Shown here: positions 34,158-45,139 of the stretch, one piece after another
Layout of the letters: each line of letters opens with the position of its first letter
Position numbering within the stretch: position 1 is the stretch's first letter
Assembly (NCBI RefSeq): GCF_001590685.1
Contig: NZ_CP014616.1
Location: forward strand, 3,657,001 to 3,721,000
Direction of reading: 5' to 3'
Origin: Sporosarcina psychrophila
GTDB lineage: Bacteria > Bacillota > Bacilli > Bacillales_A > Planococcaceae
Length of the DNA stretch: 64,000 bases
Program-made: the position numbers and the translations under genes
Notes under the pieces: model-generated
Database searches by the model: none
What the model saw: the letters and a program-made list of their open reading frames with translations, nothing else
Told to the model about the DNA's origin: nothing

Positions 34158-35744
34158 ATGTTCAAGGATAACCGATATCTTGATTACAATGGAGCCGGAT
34201 TCCGCAAAGATCTGATTGCAGGAATCACTGTTGGTATTGTAGCCATTCCGCTCGGGATGGCTTTTGCAATTGCTTCAGGTGTCAAACCAGAATATGGACT
34301 TTATACAACAATTATCGCTGGGCTTATCGTTGCATTATTAGGCGGATCTCGTTTTCAAATCGCGGGACCCACTGGAGCATTCATCCCGATATTGCTCGCA
34401 ATTGTTCTACAATATGGCTATGAAGATCTGCTTATTGCTGGATTTCTAGCAGGTATTTTCCTCGTTATTATGAGTTTTCTCGGTGGAAGTAGTCTAATTC
34501 ATTTCGTCCCAAGATCTGTAACCATAGGCTTTACTACGGGGATTGCGGTCATTATCTTTACAGGCCAACTAGGTAATTTCTTTGGAATTACCGGCTTAGA
34601 AAAAAAAGAGTTTTTCCACGAAAACATGATTGATCTTGTCAATCAGTTTCACACGGTGAACGTCTTCAGCATAGTCACCGCCTTAATCGGGCTCATCGTA
34701 CTATTCATATTGCCTAAAATAGCGCCGCGTGTCCCATTACTGCTTATTGCACTACTTATTCCGACCCTCATTTCGATTTTTCTATTTCCGAGTAAAGTTG
34801 AAACGATCGGGACAGCCTTCGGTGGTATTCCCAACTCACTCCCGAATTTTCATTTTCCACAAATCACATTGGAGAAGTTGGTCAATTTGTGGCAACCCGC
34901 CCTTATTATTGCCGCACTCGGTGCAATTGAATCATTGTTATCTGCTGTTGTTGCAGATAGTATGAAAAGCGGTGAAAAGCATGATTCGAAACGTGAGTTG
35001 TTCGGTCAAGGGATCGCCAATATGATAACGCCATTATTCGGCGGTATCCCTGCTACAGGAGCCATTGCCCGTACAGCTACCAATATTCGATCTGGAGCAG
35101 TCAGCCCAATATCAGGAGTCGTACAAAGTGTTTTCGTTCTTGCCTTTTTGCTCCTTTTCGCACCGTATGCCTCTTACATTCCATTAGCTGCAATGGCGCC
35201 GATTCTTATGTACGTCGCCTGGAATATGAGTGCACGCAAATCATTCACGCATATTTTAATGATCCGGTCGGGGGATTCTCTGGTTTTATTAACGACGTTC
35301 CTTTTGACGATTTTCATCGACTTAACGATTGCCGTTCAGGTGGGGATTTTGCTTGCTGCCCTGTCGTTCTTACGTAAAATGAGTGGTAAACTAGATATTA
35401 AAGAAGCGACCCTTTCCGATGTTGAAATTATTAAGTTCAGTGATAGCGATACATCTTCATTAGCAAAATATACCGTGGACGGCCCTATTTTCTTCGGTAC
35501 CGCAAAAGTATTCGAAGACAAATATCCTGCAATTTTCCTAACAGGCGCGAGGAAAATCATTCTCGATTTGGAACACCTATCCGTTATCGATGCGACAGGT
35601 GAAGCAGCGCTCTATGCACTACTTGACGATGCCGATAAAGCGGGTATCCAAATTATTATCAAACGCTTGCCCAAAGAAAAGTTGCCCCTGTTCAAAAAGA
35701 GCGGATTGTATAACCGAATTGGCGAGGCTAATTTTTTCATGTAA
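34158..35744 (+). CDS. SulP family anion transporter with STAS domain
   Basis: A 528-residue membrane protein: 10-14 hydrophobic segments with LIAGITVGIVAIPLGMAFAIASG near the N-terminus and the PTGAFIPIL and GGIPATGAIARTATNIRSGA segments typical of SulP/SLC26 proteins, followed by a cytoplasmic STAS domain (about 415-528) with VIDATGEAALYALLDD. Substrates in the family are sulfate, bicarbonate or dicarboxylates; it cannot be assigned here. The ATG at 34158 is preceded by GAAAGAAGTG, a moderate ribosome site. Confidence 0.88.
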   Translation: MFKDNRYLDYNGAGFRKDLIAGITVGIVAIPLGMAFAIASGVKPEYGLYTTIIAGLIVALLGGSRFQIAGPTGAFIPILLAIVLQYGYEDLLIAGFLAGIFLVIMSFLGGSSLIHFVPRSVTIGFTTGIAVIIFTGQLGNFFGITGLEKKEFFHENMIDLVNQFHTVNVFSIVTALIGLIVLFILPKIAPRVPLLLIALLIPTLISIFLFPSKVETIGTAFGGIPNSLPNFHFPQITLEKLVNLWQPALIIAALGAIESLLSAVVADSMKSGEKHDSKRELFGQGIANMITPLFGGIPATGAIARTATNIRSGAVSPISGVVQSVFVLAFLLLFAPYASYIPLAAMAPILMYVAWNMSARKSFTHILMIRSGDSLVLLTTFLLTIFIDLTIAVQVGILLAALSFLRKMSGKLDIKEATLSDVEIIKFSDSDTSSLAKYTVDGPIFFGTAKVFEDKYPAIFLTGARKIILDLEHLSVIDATGEAALYALLDDADKAGIQIIIKRLPKEKLPLFKKSGLYNRIGEANFFM

Positions 35745-35757
35745 CTATCCACAAATC

Positions 35758-35789
35758 AAAAACATCGCATTGGGCGATGTTTTTTTGTT
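35758..35789 (+). terminator. Terminator of the SulP gene
   Basis: AAACATCGC / GCGATGTTT arms followed by T run. Confidence 0.85.
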
Positions 35790-35850
35790 TAATCATTTAA
35801 CATAATTAAACCAATTTTCCCAATTAACGAAACTTTATCAATGCGAAGTC

Positions 35851-35882
<32 letters not shown>

Positions 35883-35940
35883 TTCATATTTAACTTTTGG
35901 CTAAACGTCGAAGAACAAGTTAAAAAGGGGAGGTATCATT

Positions 35941-36540
35941 ATGAATCTTAGATTTATTAATAACTATTCTTCATTCCTTGTTAAAAAGAGCGTCCGACGG
36001 AAAATTGAAGTCATTCTCTTTGTTATTCTTCTTAGTTCGTTGGTTACGGGCTGTTCTCAAACTGAATCCGTGGATAAAAATGTTGTTGCGATTCAAACTG
36101 TTCTTGAACATGAATTTAATGCACCCGATAAAGAGTATATTCGAATGAAGAACGACCCAAGTAACATGACAATTGTAGACCAAAACGGCCTAGTGTCAGC
36201 TCCAGAAGAAGATAATGAACTCGAGATTTACCTGGAGGATAATTTCAGGCCTTATTTCACTGATTTTGGATATAGTGGCAAGGTTCTCTTCCTAACTTTA
36301 CATTCACCGGCTGACGACAACGGCTATCAAATCACCGTCGACAAGATTAATGTGGAACCAGTCGATGGTAGACCGCGGGATTATGACTTTACCGTTCATG
36401 TCACGTATCAAAAAGACGGTGGCGATAAAATGAAAGCAGAGATAACGGGTCTCGCAACTTGTCCGGAAGAAGGGAAAATAGGGAAAATCCGCTACAATAA
36501 AGATCATTTTCTATTTGGAGAAATTTTAAGAGGCCAATAA
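35941..36540 (+). CDS. Putative lipoprotein of unknown function
   Basis: A 199-residue protein with GGGGAGGT before the ATG. A basic N-terminus of about 20 residues leads into a hydrophobic stretch (VILFVILLSSLVTG) and a lipobox LVTGCSQ (Cys38). The mature part is hydrophilic, with the strand-rich YDFTVHVTYQKDGGDKMKAEITG and the closing GKIGKIRYNKDHFLFGE. No catalytic motif and no family that I recognise. The unusually long region before the lipobox suggests that an internal start might be used, but no other ribosome site is better. Confidence 0.65.
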   Translation: MNLRFINNYSSFLVKKSVRRKIEVILFVILLSSLVTGCSQTESVDKNVVAIQTVLEHEFNAPDKEYIRMKNDPSNMTIVDQNGLVSAPEEDNELEIYLEDNFRPYFTDFGYSGKVLFLTLHSPADDNGYQITVDKINVEPVDGRPRDYDFTVHVTYQKDGGDKMKAEITGLATCPEEGKIGKIRYNKDHFLFGEILRGQ

Positions 36541-36559
36541 AAATAGAAATGGATAATGT

Positions 36560-36602
36560 GAAAAAAGAGCTAAAACCATTATGGTTTATAGCTCTTTTTT
36601 TA
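36560..36602 (+). terminator. Terminator of the lipoprotein gene
   Basis: AAAAAAGAGCT / AGCTCTTTTTTT arms with an inner ACCAT/ATGGT. Confidence 0.85.
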
Positions 36603-36778
36603 TTGATTCTAAACGGCGAGCATTTTGGGATTATCTCTTCAGGTCTTTTCTTCTGAACAATTACGGGCGATACTCCCCGATTCAAATTTATTGTTTAAAA
36701 ACTATTTTAAACACTTAGTTTGACGCCCGTCCCTAAATTCATAGCTCGAATAGAATGTTAGTGAAAGGCAGTGAAAAT

Positions 36779-38632
<1,854 letters not shown>

Positions 38633-39041
38633 TTTTGAAAAGATAGGGGACTATCGCAAACTCAATATAAAATTGTCATGCGGTTTTCAAGCTGTCAAGA
38701 TAGAAAGCCTGACAAAACTTAATAATAACTACCTTGGTATCACAGGGCTCTAACTAAGAATTAAACAATTTCAGACCCAAACAACTAAGGAGCTCTATGA
38801 CAAAGGTGCTATTAAAAATTTATAACTCTTAATGACTATTAAAGATTAATTTCAGAGTATTCATGTAGTAAGGTGAAAGATTCCTTGTATAAAGTGTATA
38901 AAATGTGTTAACAAGTTTTATTGGAGCGATGATTTTGCGTTGCCTCGTAATTTCCTGTTCACCGAAGCTATCACGAATTGTATGACACAATTGGAAAAAC
39001 ATTCTCCATGTGAACTAAAGCATATTTATCTACACCTAAAG
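38633..39041. other. Intergenic region with a doubtful short ORF
   Basis: AT-rich. A plus-strand frame from a TTG at 38940 reads FTEAITNCMTQLEKHSPCELKHI and would run through the terminator at 39042, so it is at most a damaged small gene; GGAG at 38923 lies 14 bases upstream of that TTG. Nothing else recognised. Confidence 0.4.
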
Positions 39042-39076
39042 AGAAGGCTCCCCGCTATGGGTAGCCTTCTTTTTGA
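39042..39076 (+). terminator. Terminator-like hairpin
   Basis: AGAAGGCT and AGCCTTCT arms with an inner CCC/GGG, followed by TTTTT on the plus strand. No complete plus-strand gene precedes it directly. It may instead be paired with the stop of the TRAP gene. Confidence 0.6.
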
Positions 39077-39087
39077 GATTCACACTA

Positions 39088-41040
39088 CTAAGCGAGCACT
39101 TTTGTACTCCCCTCTTCCTCAGGTCTTTTCCTCTGAATAAACCAGATGATGCTAATCAACACGAGTCCAATTCCGCTAGATAAAAATTCAGGAATTATTA
39201 ACATTAACCCAGCACCGAGTAATACAAGCCGCTCCCAAATTCTGGAGTTACGGATGAAAAAACCAATGACAGCACTACTTACGCCAATCATTCCTAAAAC
39301 GGCGGCTAGAACTCCAATAATCAATTTCCATACGACCACATCTACAAGAACCAGCATCGGATTGTAAATGAATATATACGGAATGATGAATGCCGCAATC
39401 GCCAGTTTCACCGCAGTAACCCCTGTTTTAAACGGATTGGCTTTTGCTATTCCCGCCCCTGCATAGGCGGCTAGGCAAACAGGCGGCGTGATATCGGCAA
39501 CAATACCAAAGTAGAACACAAACATATGTGCAGCAAGTGGAGCCACCATGAAATCATTAATCAATGCAGGTGCAGCAATTGTTGCTGTTACAACATAGTT
39601 CGCAGTTGTTGGAAGCCCCATCCCAAGAATAATGCAGGCAATCATCGTGAAAAAGAGCGCAAGGATTAAGTGGCCGCTTGATAATGCGATAATGCCAGAA
39701 GCAAATTTCGCTCCAAGTCCCGTAATACTGACGACTCCTGCTATTATTCCCGCAGTCGCCACCGCGGCGATAACCGGCAAAGCAACCCTTGCCCCCTGTT
39801 CAAGGACATTGACGATTTGGCGTACATTCATCCTAGAATCCTTCCGAACTAGCGAAACAAGGTAGGCAGATAAAATGCCAAAGAGTGCTGCCCGTTGTGG
39901 CGTGAATCCTGACATGATGGTCCCGATAATAACGAAAAGAGGAATCAGCATATAACCGTCTCTAATAAGTAAATCCTTGAATCGAGGCAATTCGGATTTC
40001 GGCAATCCAATAATTTTTAATTTCTTCGCTTCAAAATGTGTTCCTATGAATATACCCGTGAAATAAAGAATTGCTGGAACAACTGCTGCTAACATGATAG
40101 TGGCGTATGAAACACCTAAGTATTCCATCATTATAAATGCTGCCGCCCCCATCATAGGCGGCATAATCTGTCCACCAGTGGAAGCCGCGGCTTCCGTAGC
40201 ACCCGCAAATTCCGGTGTGAAACCGGCTTTTTTCATCATCGGAATCGTGAATGATCCCGAGGCGACTGTATTTCCAACTGAACTGCCCGAAACTGTCCCT
40301 TGCAACGCACTTGCCACAACCGCAGCCTTGGCAGTCCCGCCCGTAAATCGTCCAGTTAAAGCGAAGGCGATGTCATTAAAAAACTTACCAATTGGTGTAT
40401 GAACAAGAATAACACCGAAAAATAGAAAGAGATAAATGAACTTTGCCGAAATCTGTATGGGCGTCCCGAAGATGCCACTCTCTCTGTACCATAGATTTGT
40501 CGTTATCCGATCCATTGAAAATCCAGGATGAGAAAGAATCTGCGTCGGGATATACTTCCCTACAAGCGTATAGATAATAGCCACACCTGCTACAATGACA
40601 ATCGGCAAACCAACTGTCCTCCTTGTCGCCTCGAGAACCAAAGCGATCCCTAGAATGGAAATGATGATGTCAATTGTACTATAGCCAGAAACTCGACTTT
40701 GCAATATCGAATCGAAGAAAATGATTTTATGGTAGGTCACATACATCGCAGTAAAAGCTAGCGTAACATCATACCATGGAACTTTTTTATGCGTATTTCT
40801 CCATTCCTTTTTTGCAGGATAGAGAAGATAAATAATCCCTAAAGCAGTACCAAGATGTACCGCCCCTTGTTTTTGGGAAGGGAGCGTACCAAAATAGCCC
40901 GTATATAGATGAAAAATAGTGAGTGCAACGCCAAGAAATGTTACGGCCCATGCCCATTTCCCAATTTGAGTGCGAAACTGATTTTCTTTATCATACTTCT
41001 CTAGGATTTCTTGTGCATCATTCTGCTGGGTGGCTTTCAA
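39088..41040 (-). CDS. TRAP transporter permease, 4TM/12TM fusion (TAXI type)
   Basis: A 650-residue fused permease: an N-terminal small-subunit-like part with about four helices (to about residue 190) and a large DctM-like part with about twelve. The GTVSGSSVGNTVASGSFTIPMMKKAGF block, ATEAAASTGGQIMPPMMGAAAFIM and GLPTTANYVVTATIAAPAL are characteristic of TAXI-linked permeases. It imports an organic acid or amino acid using a sodium gradient, together with the binding protein upstream. TTG start; GGAAGGGAG lies 8 bases upstream. Confidence 0.92.
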   Translation of the reverse strand: MKATQQNDAQEILEKYDKENQFRTQIGKWAWAVTFLGVALTIFHLYTGYFGTLPSQKQGAVHLGTALGIIYLLYPAKKEWRNTHKKVPWYDVTLAFTAMYVTYHKIIFFDSILQSRVSGYSTIDIIISILGIALVLEATRRTVGLPIVIVAGVAIIYTLVGKYIPTQILSHPGFSMDRITTNLWYRESGIFGTPIQISAKFIYLFLFFGVILVHTPIGKFFNDIAFALTGRFTGGTAKAAVVASALQGTVSGSSVGNTVASGSFTIPMMKKAGFTPEFAGATEAAASTGGQIMPPMMGAAAFIMMEYLGVSYATIMLAAVVPAILYFTGIFIGTHFEAKKLKIIGLPKSELPRFKDLLIRDGYMLIPLFVIIGTIMSGFTPQRAALFGILSAYLVSLVRKDSRMNVRQIVNVLEQGARVALPVIAAVATAGIIAGVVSITGLGAKFASGIIALSSGHLILALFFTMIACIILGMGLPTTANYVVTATIAAPALINDFMVAPLAAHMFVFYFGIVADITPPVCLAAYAGAGIAKANPFKTGVTAVKLAIAAFIIPYIFIYNPMLVLVDVVVWKLIIGVLAAVLGMIGVSSAVIGFFIRNSRIWERLVLLGAGLMLIIPEFLSSGIGLVLISIIWFIQRKRPEEEGSTKVLA

Positions 41041-41081
41041 TTGGCGTACTCCCTTCCTATTTAATTACGCGTCTCTATAAT

Positions 41082-42083
41082 TCATTTCAAATCGCCAAGA
41101 CTTTTGATTTTAGTCTTTTCTCTTGTGACAATCTGAATAACTTCAGGGTAGATATGGCCAATGAAAGCCGCATTCTTAACTTCGTGCCCTTCAAACTCAG
41201 CTTCCCCATTCAATGCTTGCAGTGCCGGAACATGTACAGACATACCAAGATCCATATGTCCATCACGGATCGTGGATAAATTCTCCACCGAAGCACCCGT
41301 TTCCGTATTCGTTACATGCATGCCATCGATATATTTGTTCCAGAGGTTGGCCATCTCGCCACCAAGAGGATAATATGTTCCGCCCTGACTACCCGTTCCA
41401 AGAATAAATTCTTTCTTTCGCTTCGTTGCATCAGCAGTAAGTTCCGCAACTTCATTTTCAACTGTTAGTCCTTGTTCTTCGTAATATCTTTTCGCTCCTG
41501 GATGGATTAAAAGCCCTTCCGCCCCGCGCAGTGCATTTTCCAATGTCATTTGTTGCGCTTGAGCATGTGTATTTTCGCTAGCATTCTCAATCATACTCTT
41601 CGCAATCTCATACCCTAGTTCTTCATCAATCGTATCCGTGCTCCCCATCAGAATCGCGTATGCAGTCACAGTTTCAATATCATCCGTAAGAAAATCATAC
41701 GTTTCTTTAGGAATTGTAAGTCGTCGATAACCTGAATTCTTTTCAATATGTTCAATCGCTTTATCTGACAGTCCAAGCATTTTCACATCGCCTGCAGATG
41801 CTTGGAGGCTTTCAATACTTGCAGCCGGTAGCCCGAGAATACCAATTGACACATCGATATTTCCATCTTGAACACCGTCCGCTGCATCTCCAAAGCCTTC
41901 TTGGTATGCCTTATAGTCTCCATCTTCAAGCCCATATGCCTGCAGAATCAGCTTCGCCACATTATTCGTTTCACTCGCCGCTGGTCCTATGGCAATATTT
42001 TTACTTCCCCCGCCGCATGCAGATAAGACTAGTACCATTCCTATCGCCAAGAAAAATAATACATATGCTTTTTTCTTCCTCAC
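41082..42083 (-). CDS. TAXI family TRAP solute-binding lipoprotein, circularly permuted
   Basis: 333 residues. A signal peptide ends in the lipobox VLSACGGG (Cys23). The two halves of a TAXI binding protein then follow in reversed order. Residues 29-224 correspond to what is normally the C-terminal part, beginning NIAIGPAASETNNVAKLILQ and ending near HPGAKRYYEEQG. Residues 225-333 correspond to the normal N-terminal part: EFILGTGSQGGTYYPLGGEM, NTETGASVENLSTI, IYPEVIQIVTREKTKI and a final SLGDLK-stop. In ordinary members SLGDLK is directly followed by GK-(K/R)-(I/V)-A-(I/V)-G-P. The new junction is TADATKRKKEFILG. It is the first gene of the TRAP operon; both domains look complete, so a functional binding protein is likely. 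Confidence 0.9.
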   Translation of the reverse strand: MRKKKAYVLFFLAIGMVLVLSACGGGSKNIAIGPAASETNNVAKLILQAYGLEDGDYKAYQEGFGDAADGVQDGNIDVSIGILGLPAASIESLQASAGDVKMLGLSDKAIEHIEKNSGYRRLTIPKETYDFLTDDIETVTAYAILMGSTDTIDEELGYEIAKSMIENASENTHAQAQQMTLENALRGAEGLLIHPGAKRYYEEQGLTVENEVAELTADATKRKKEFILGTGSQGGTYYPLGGEMANLWNKYIDGMHVTNTETGASVENLSTIRDGHMDLGMSVHVPALQALNGEAEFEGHEVKNAAFIGHIYPEVIQIVTREKTKIKSLGDLK

Positions 42084-42385
42084 TTTATAACCTCCCTGTT
42101 TAATTTCTATTTAACTTGTGAACTTTTTCAAATTAGATGTTAGACCCGTAGATTGCTAAGTTCATTTTACGTAGCAGGTGCTACAAATATTCCACTTGTC
42201 CTAAACTAACCAAATGCGCAAGCGCCTGTAACAGATGTACGCAGCCAAAGTACGTCACGTCCTGCTATAATGTCTGCGTACCCCCACATCCCGGGGGCCT
42301 CAGAGCCTCTAAGCACTGGAATCTGGACGTGAAATCTCTATGTTGCAACTATTCATAGTTCCTGATTTTATAGTTTCCTAAGCTA
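42084..42385. repeat. Intergenic region with diverged GCGC-rich dispersed repeat
   Basis: About 42213-42385 begins with GCGCAAGCGCCTGT and ends with GTTGCAACT...TTTCCTAAGCTATAAAAA, both alignable to the copy at 55838-56010. A CCCGGGGGCC palindrome lies in the middle. No gene. Confidence 0.55.
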
Positions 42386-42436
42386 TAAAAAAAAGCCTTT
42401 TGATATCACGACAATTCGCGATACCAAAAGGCTTTG
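42386..42436 (-). terminator. Terminator of the M20 amidohydrolase gene
   Basis: AAAGCCTTTTG / CAAAAGGCTTT arms with an inner TATC/GATA; T run on the minus strand. Confidence 0.85.
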
Positions 42437-42441
42437 TTCAA

Positions 42442-43548
42442 TTAATCTGCCAAATACGATGCTTTTTTCAACGTTTCCGCCAATACACGCGCTCCAATAT
42501 CAAGCGCTTCTTTGTTGAACGTCATATCTGGATGATGAAGCCCCGGACTAAGATCTGCTCCGATGCCAATCATTGCGGCTTTTAAGTTCGGATTATGAAT
42601 CGTATAGAAATGGAAATCATCACTGCCCGATGTAATAATGTCAGATGCATATCCCTCTTCCCCAACTGTTGCCAAGATAGCTTCACGTGCAACAGTTGTA
42701 GCTTCTTCAGACACTTCTGCAGCCGGTGTATAGTCACTCCATGCCAATTCAATTTCCACGCCGTGCATCTGTCCAATTGCTTGGATTCCCCGGGAAATAC
42801 GTTCCTTCAGCTCTCCCAACACCACATTCGATTGTGCTCTAGCATCGATTGCAAACGTTGCAGTTCCCGGAATGATATTGAGACTATCTCCGCCCGCCTG
42901 CACTTTTGTCAGTTTTGCTGAGTACGCTTCGTAAGGTGAAAAATGGATTGTTTTCACAAACTGGGCAATTGCAAATAACGGATCGAGTGCATTGTTTCCT
43001 TGCTGAGGACGTGCACCATGCGCATCGTCGCCAATGATTTTGCCCTCAAGGAATACCGCCGCCCCGTGATGAATTGCTGGTGTCACTTTTCCGAACGGAA
43101 TTTCTTCCTGTGGACGCAAATGCACACCAAACAAATATGAAACGTCGTCGACCGCTCCTCGCTCAATCATCGAGTTTGCACCATTGCCCTTTTCTTCTGC
43201 TGGTTGGAAAATAAATCGGATTCGGCTGCCCAGTTCCTCCTGTTGCAAATAACTAAGCGCACCTAACACCATGGATATATTCGCATCATGCCCACAAGAA
43301 TGATTCGCCTTATAGACACCCCCGACTTCCTGCCACAATGCATCAATGTCGGCGCGTACCGCGATAACCCTATCGCCTTCACCGATTTCCGCGACAACAC
43401 CCGTTACATCGTAAAATGTATGATGTTTTACATTCATTTCAGTTAATATTTCTGCTAGTTTTGCAGTTGTCTCTACTTCTTTCCAACTCACTTCTGGATA
43501 GGCATGAAAATGTTCAAACCATTTTCCAATTTGCTCTTTGATTACCAA
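42442..43548 (-). CDS. M20 family amidohydrolase
   Basis: A 368-residue metallo-amidohydrolase. AVRADIDAL, NHSCGHDANISM (metal-binding His and Asp), FQPAEEKGNGA (catalytic Glu pair) and the HHPDMTF C-terminal His outline the complete M20 active site; the lid/dimerisation domain contains DDAHGARPQQGNNALDP. Members release amino acids from N-acyl or peptide substrates. The start is TTG with GGAGTG upstream. It is transcribed alone, upstream of a TRAP operon in the same direction but separated by a terminator. Confidence 0.9.
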   Translation of the reverse strand: MVIKEQIGKWFEHFHAYPEVSWKEVETTAKLAEILTEMNVKHHTFYDVTGVVAEIGEGDRVIAVRADIDALWQEVGGVYKANHSCGHDANISMVLGALSYLQQEELGSRIRFIFQPAEEKGNGANSMIERGAVDDVSYLFGVHLRPQEEIPFGKVTPAIHHGAAVFLEGKIIGDDAHGARPQQGNNALDPLFAIAQFVKTIHFSPYEAYSAKLTKVQAGGDSLNIIPGTATFAIDARAQSNVVLGELKERISRGIQAIGQMHGVEIELAWSDYTPAAEVSEEATTVAREAILATVGEEGYASDIITSGSDDFHFYTIHNPNLKAAMIGIGADLSPGLHHPDMTFNKEALDIGARVLAETLKKASYLAD

Positions 43549-43653
43549 TTAAAACACTCCAATCATTCTATGTCTCACCGTTATATTATTAAATACTTCA
43601 CATCTTTCAGAATAACCTATTTTCTAGAAAATATAAAGGGGGTGCTGGAGATA

Positions 43654-43792
43654 GTTATGATCGGTTAACAGACCGGTATGATTGGTTCAACGCTATATAT
43701 GCTCGGTAAGCACTCCGTTATGATCGGGGCAGCAACATATATGCTCGGTTAGCACGCCGTTATGATCGGGTCAACGCATATATGCTCGATTG
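43654..43792. repeat. 42-bp tandem array, about 3.5 units
   Basis: Units GTTATGATCGGGTCAACGCA followed by TATATGCTCGGTTAGCACGCC, starting near 43654 (partial), 43676, 43718 and 43760. The two halves of each unit align with each other (ATGATCGG / ATGCTCGG), so the basic period is 21 bp. It lies between two minus-strand genes. Confidence 0.85.
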
Positions 43793-43810
43793 CTCTCTCT
43801 CAAAACCAAT

Positions 43811-43843
43811 AAAAAAGTTGCCCCAAATATCCCAGGGCAACTC
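43811..43843 (-). terminator. Terminator of the flippase gene
   Basis: AGTTGCCC / GGGCAACT arms followed by TTTTTT on the minus strand. Confidence 0.85.
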
Positions 43844-43858
43844 CGTCACTCTATTAAA

Positions 43859-45139
43859 TTATAATTTCCATTTCACTCTCGCATAAATAGCGAGCATCAC
43901 GAAGTTCACCGCGGCACTAATGACCGTACCGTATGCAATTGCTGAAGCACCGTGCGAGTCAATCATCAAATAAATAACTCCGAGATTAATCGCAAAGACA
44001 CTTATCAAACTGAATATGACAGGCACCATCGAATTGGCTTTTGCGTAATAGAATCGAGTAATATACGTGTTTGCAGCAAGGAAAAACATCGACAGTGTAA
44101 ATACACGGAAAAGCGATACCGTTAGCAGTATATCCTTCTCCGTCATTTCTCCATATCCGAAGACAAGACGGACAAGTGGATCTGCAAAAAAGTAAGCTAT
44201 CATAGTTGCCGGCACAAGCAAAGCAACTAAATAAAGCATCCCTTTTTTATAGAGGGCACGGATTGTATCCATATCCCCTTCACCCTCTTTTTTACTGAGG
44301 AGAGGATAGATTACGGTTGTTACGGCAGTCATCATTATCGCTTGCGGAAAGCCAGTTAATTTCGAGGCATAGTTGACCGCCGCAATTGTCCCGTCACCAA
44401 ACTCGCCAGCTACAATTCTGTGAATAACAGCATAAAATTGTAGTGATGCACCACCGAACAAAATTGGCAATGCAATCACCCATAAACGTTTCGTATCAAC
44501 AGACATGGCAAATGAAGGCTTCAAAGAATAGAGTTTTGATTTTCGAAGTCCTACATATAAGAACACACCCATTAATAACGCACCAACCAGTGCACCAATC
44601 CCATACGATTCAGGACCAAAATAACTTGTTAGAACAACAGCGATTCCGACAAAAGACGCATTATATAGAAGGACTGCTAAACTGGACAAGTTAAATTTAC
44701 CGTTGACGTTCATTACTCCACTCATCCATGTCGATAACACCAGAATAATAGAAGACGGCATCATCCAAAGGTAAAGAGTTCGCGTCAGCGCAAATTTTTC
44801 AGCAGTCATATCTTTGAAAAACAAATGCAAGATAGAATCTGTAAAGATCATCAATATGGCCGTAATCGCAACTGCTGCTACAAGAACCGTCGTAAATGAT
44901 TTTCGCACGAACAATGCTTTATCCGTCCTTGTAGAATGGTAGACAGATATGAACGCTGTCGTCAACGCACCTCCAACCACTAGGTAAATGAAATTCGGGA
45001 TAGTATAGGCTGTAATAATCGCATCCGCAGTTGCCGAAGCACCGTATTGATTACTAATCGCCATTTCCCTTGCAAACCCAAACAGCCTAGCAACAATATT
45101 AATAATTGCAACAGCGCCGATAATTTTCATCATTTTACT
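43859..45139 (-). CDS. MurJ/MviN-like lipid-linked glycan flippase
   Basis: About 426 residues with 12-14 hydrophobic segments. The N-terminal IVARLFGFAREMAISNQYGAS matches the MviN/MurJ signature, and the arrangement of helices fits the MOP flippase superfamily. It probably flips lipid II or another undecaprenyl-linked saccharide. It overlaps the end of the glycosyltransferase gene, suggesting that both handle the same lipid-linked glycan. The start is uncertain: GTG at 45139, ATG at 45133 or TTG at 45151; GGTCAGG lies 9 bases before the GTG. Confidence 0.8.
   Translation of the reverse strand, partial: SKMMKIIGAVAIINIVARLFGFAREMAISNQYGASATADAIITAYTIPNFIYLVVGGALTTAFISVYHSTRTDKALFVRKSFTTVLVAAVAITAILMIFTDSILHLFFKDMTAEKFALTRTLYLWMMPSSIILVLSTWMSGVMNVNGKFNLSSLAVLLYNASFVGIAVVLTSYFGPESYGIGALVGALLMGVFLYVGLRKSKLYSLKPSFAMSVDTKRLWVIALPILFGGASLQFYAVIHRIVAGEFGDGTIAAVNYASKLTGFPQAIMMTAVTTVIYPLLSKKEGEGDMDTIRALYKKGMLYLVALLVPATMIAYFFADPLVRLVFGYGEMTEKDILLTVSLFRVFTLSMFFLAANTYITRFYYAKANSMVPVIFSLISVFAINLGVIYLMIDSHGASAIAYGTVISAAVNFVMLAIYARVKWKL

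Noticed and set aside
38940..39140. 66-codon plus-strand frame
   Set aside because: Has a somewhat protein-like start but crosses a terminator hairpin and the end of the TRAP gene; kept only as a remark on the intergenic region.
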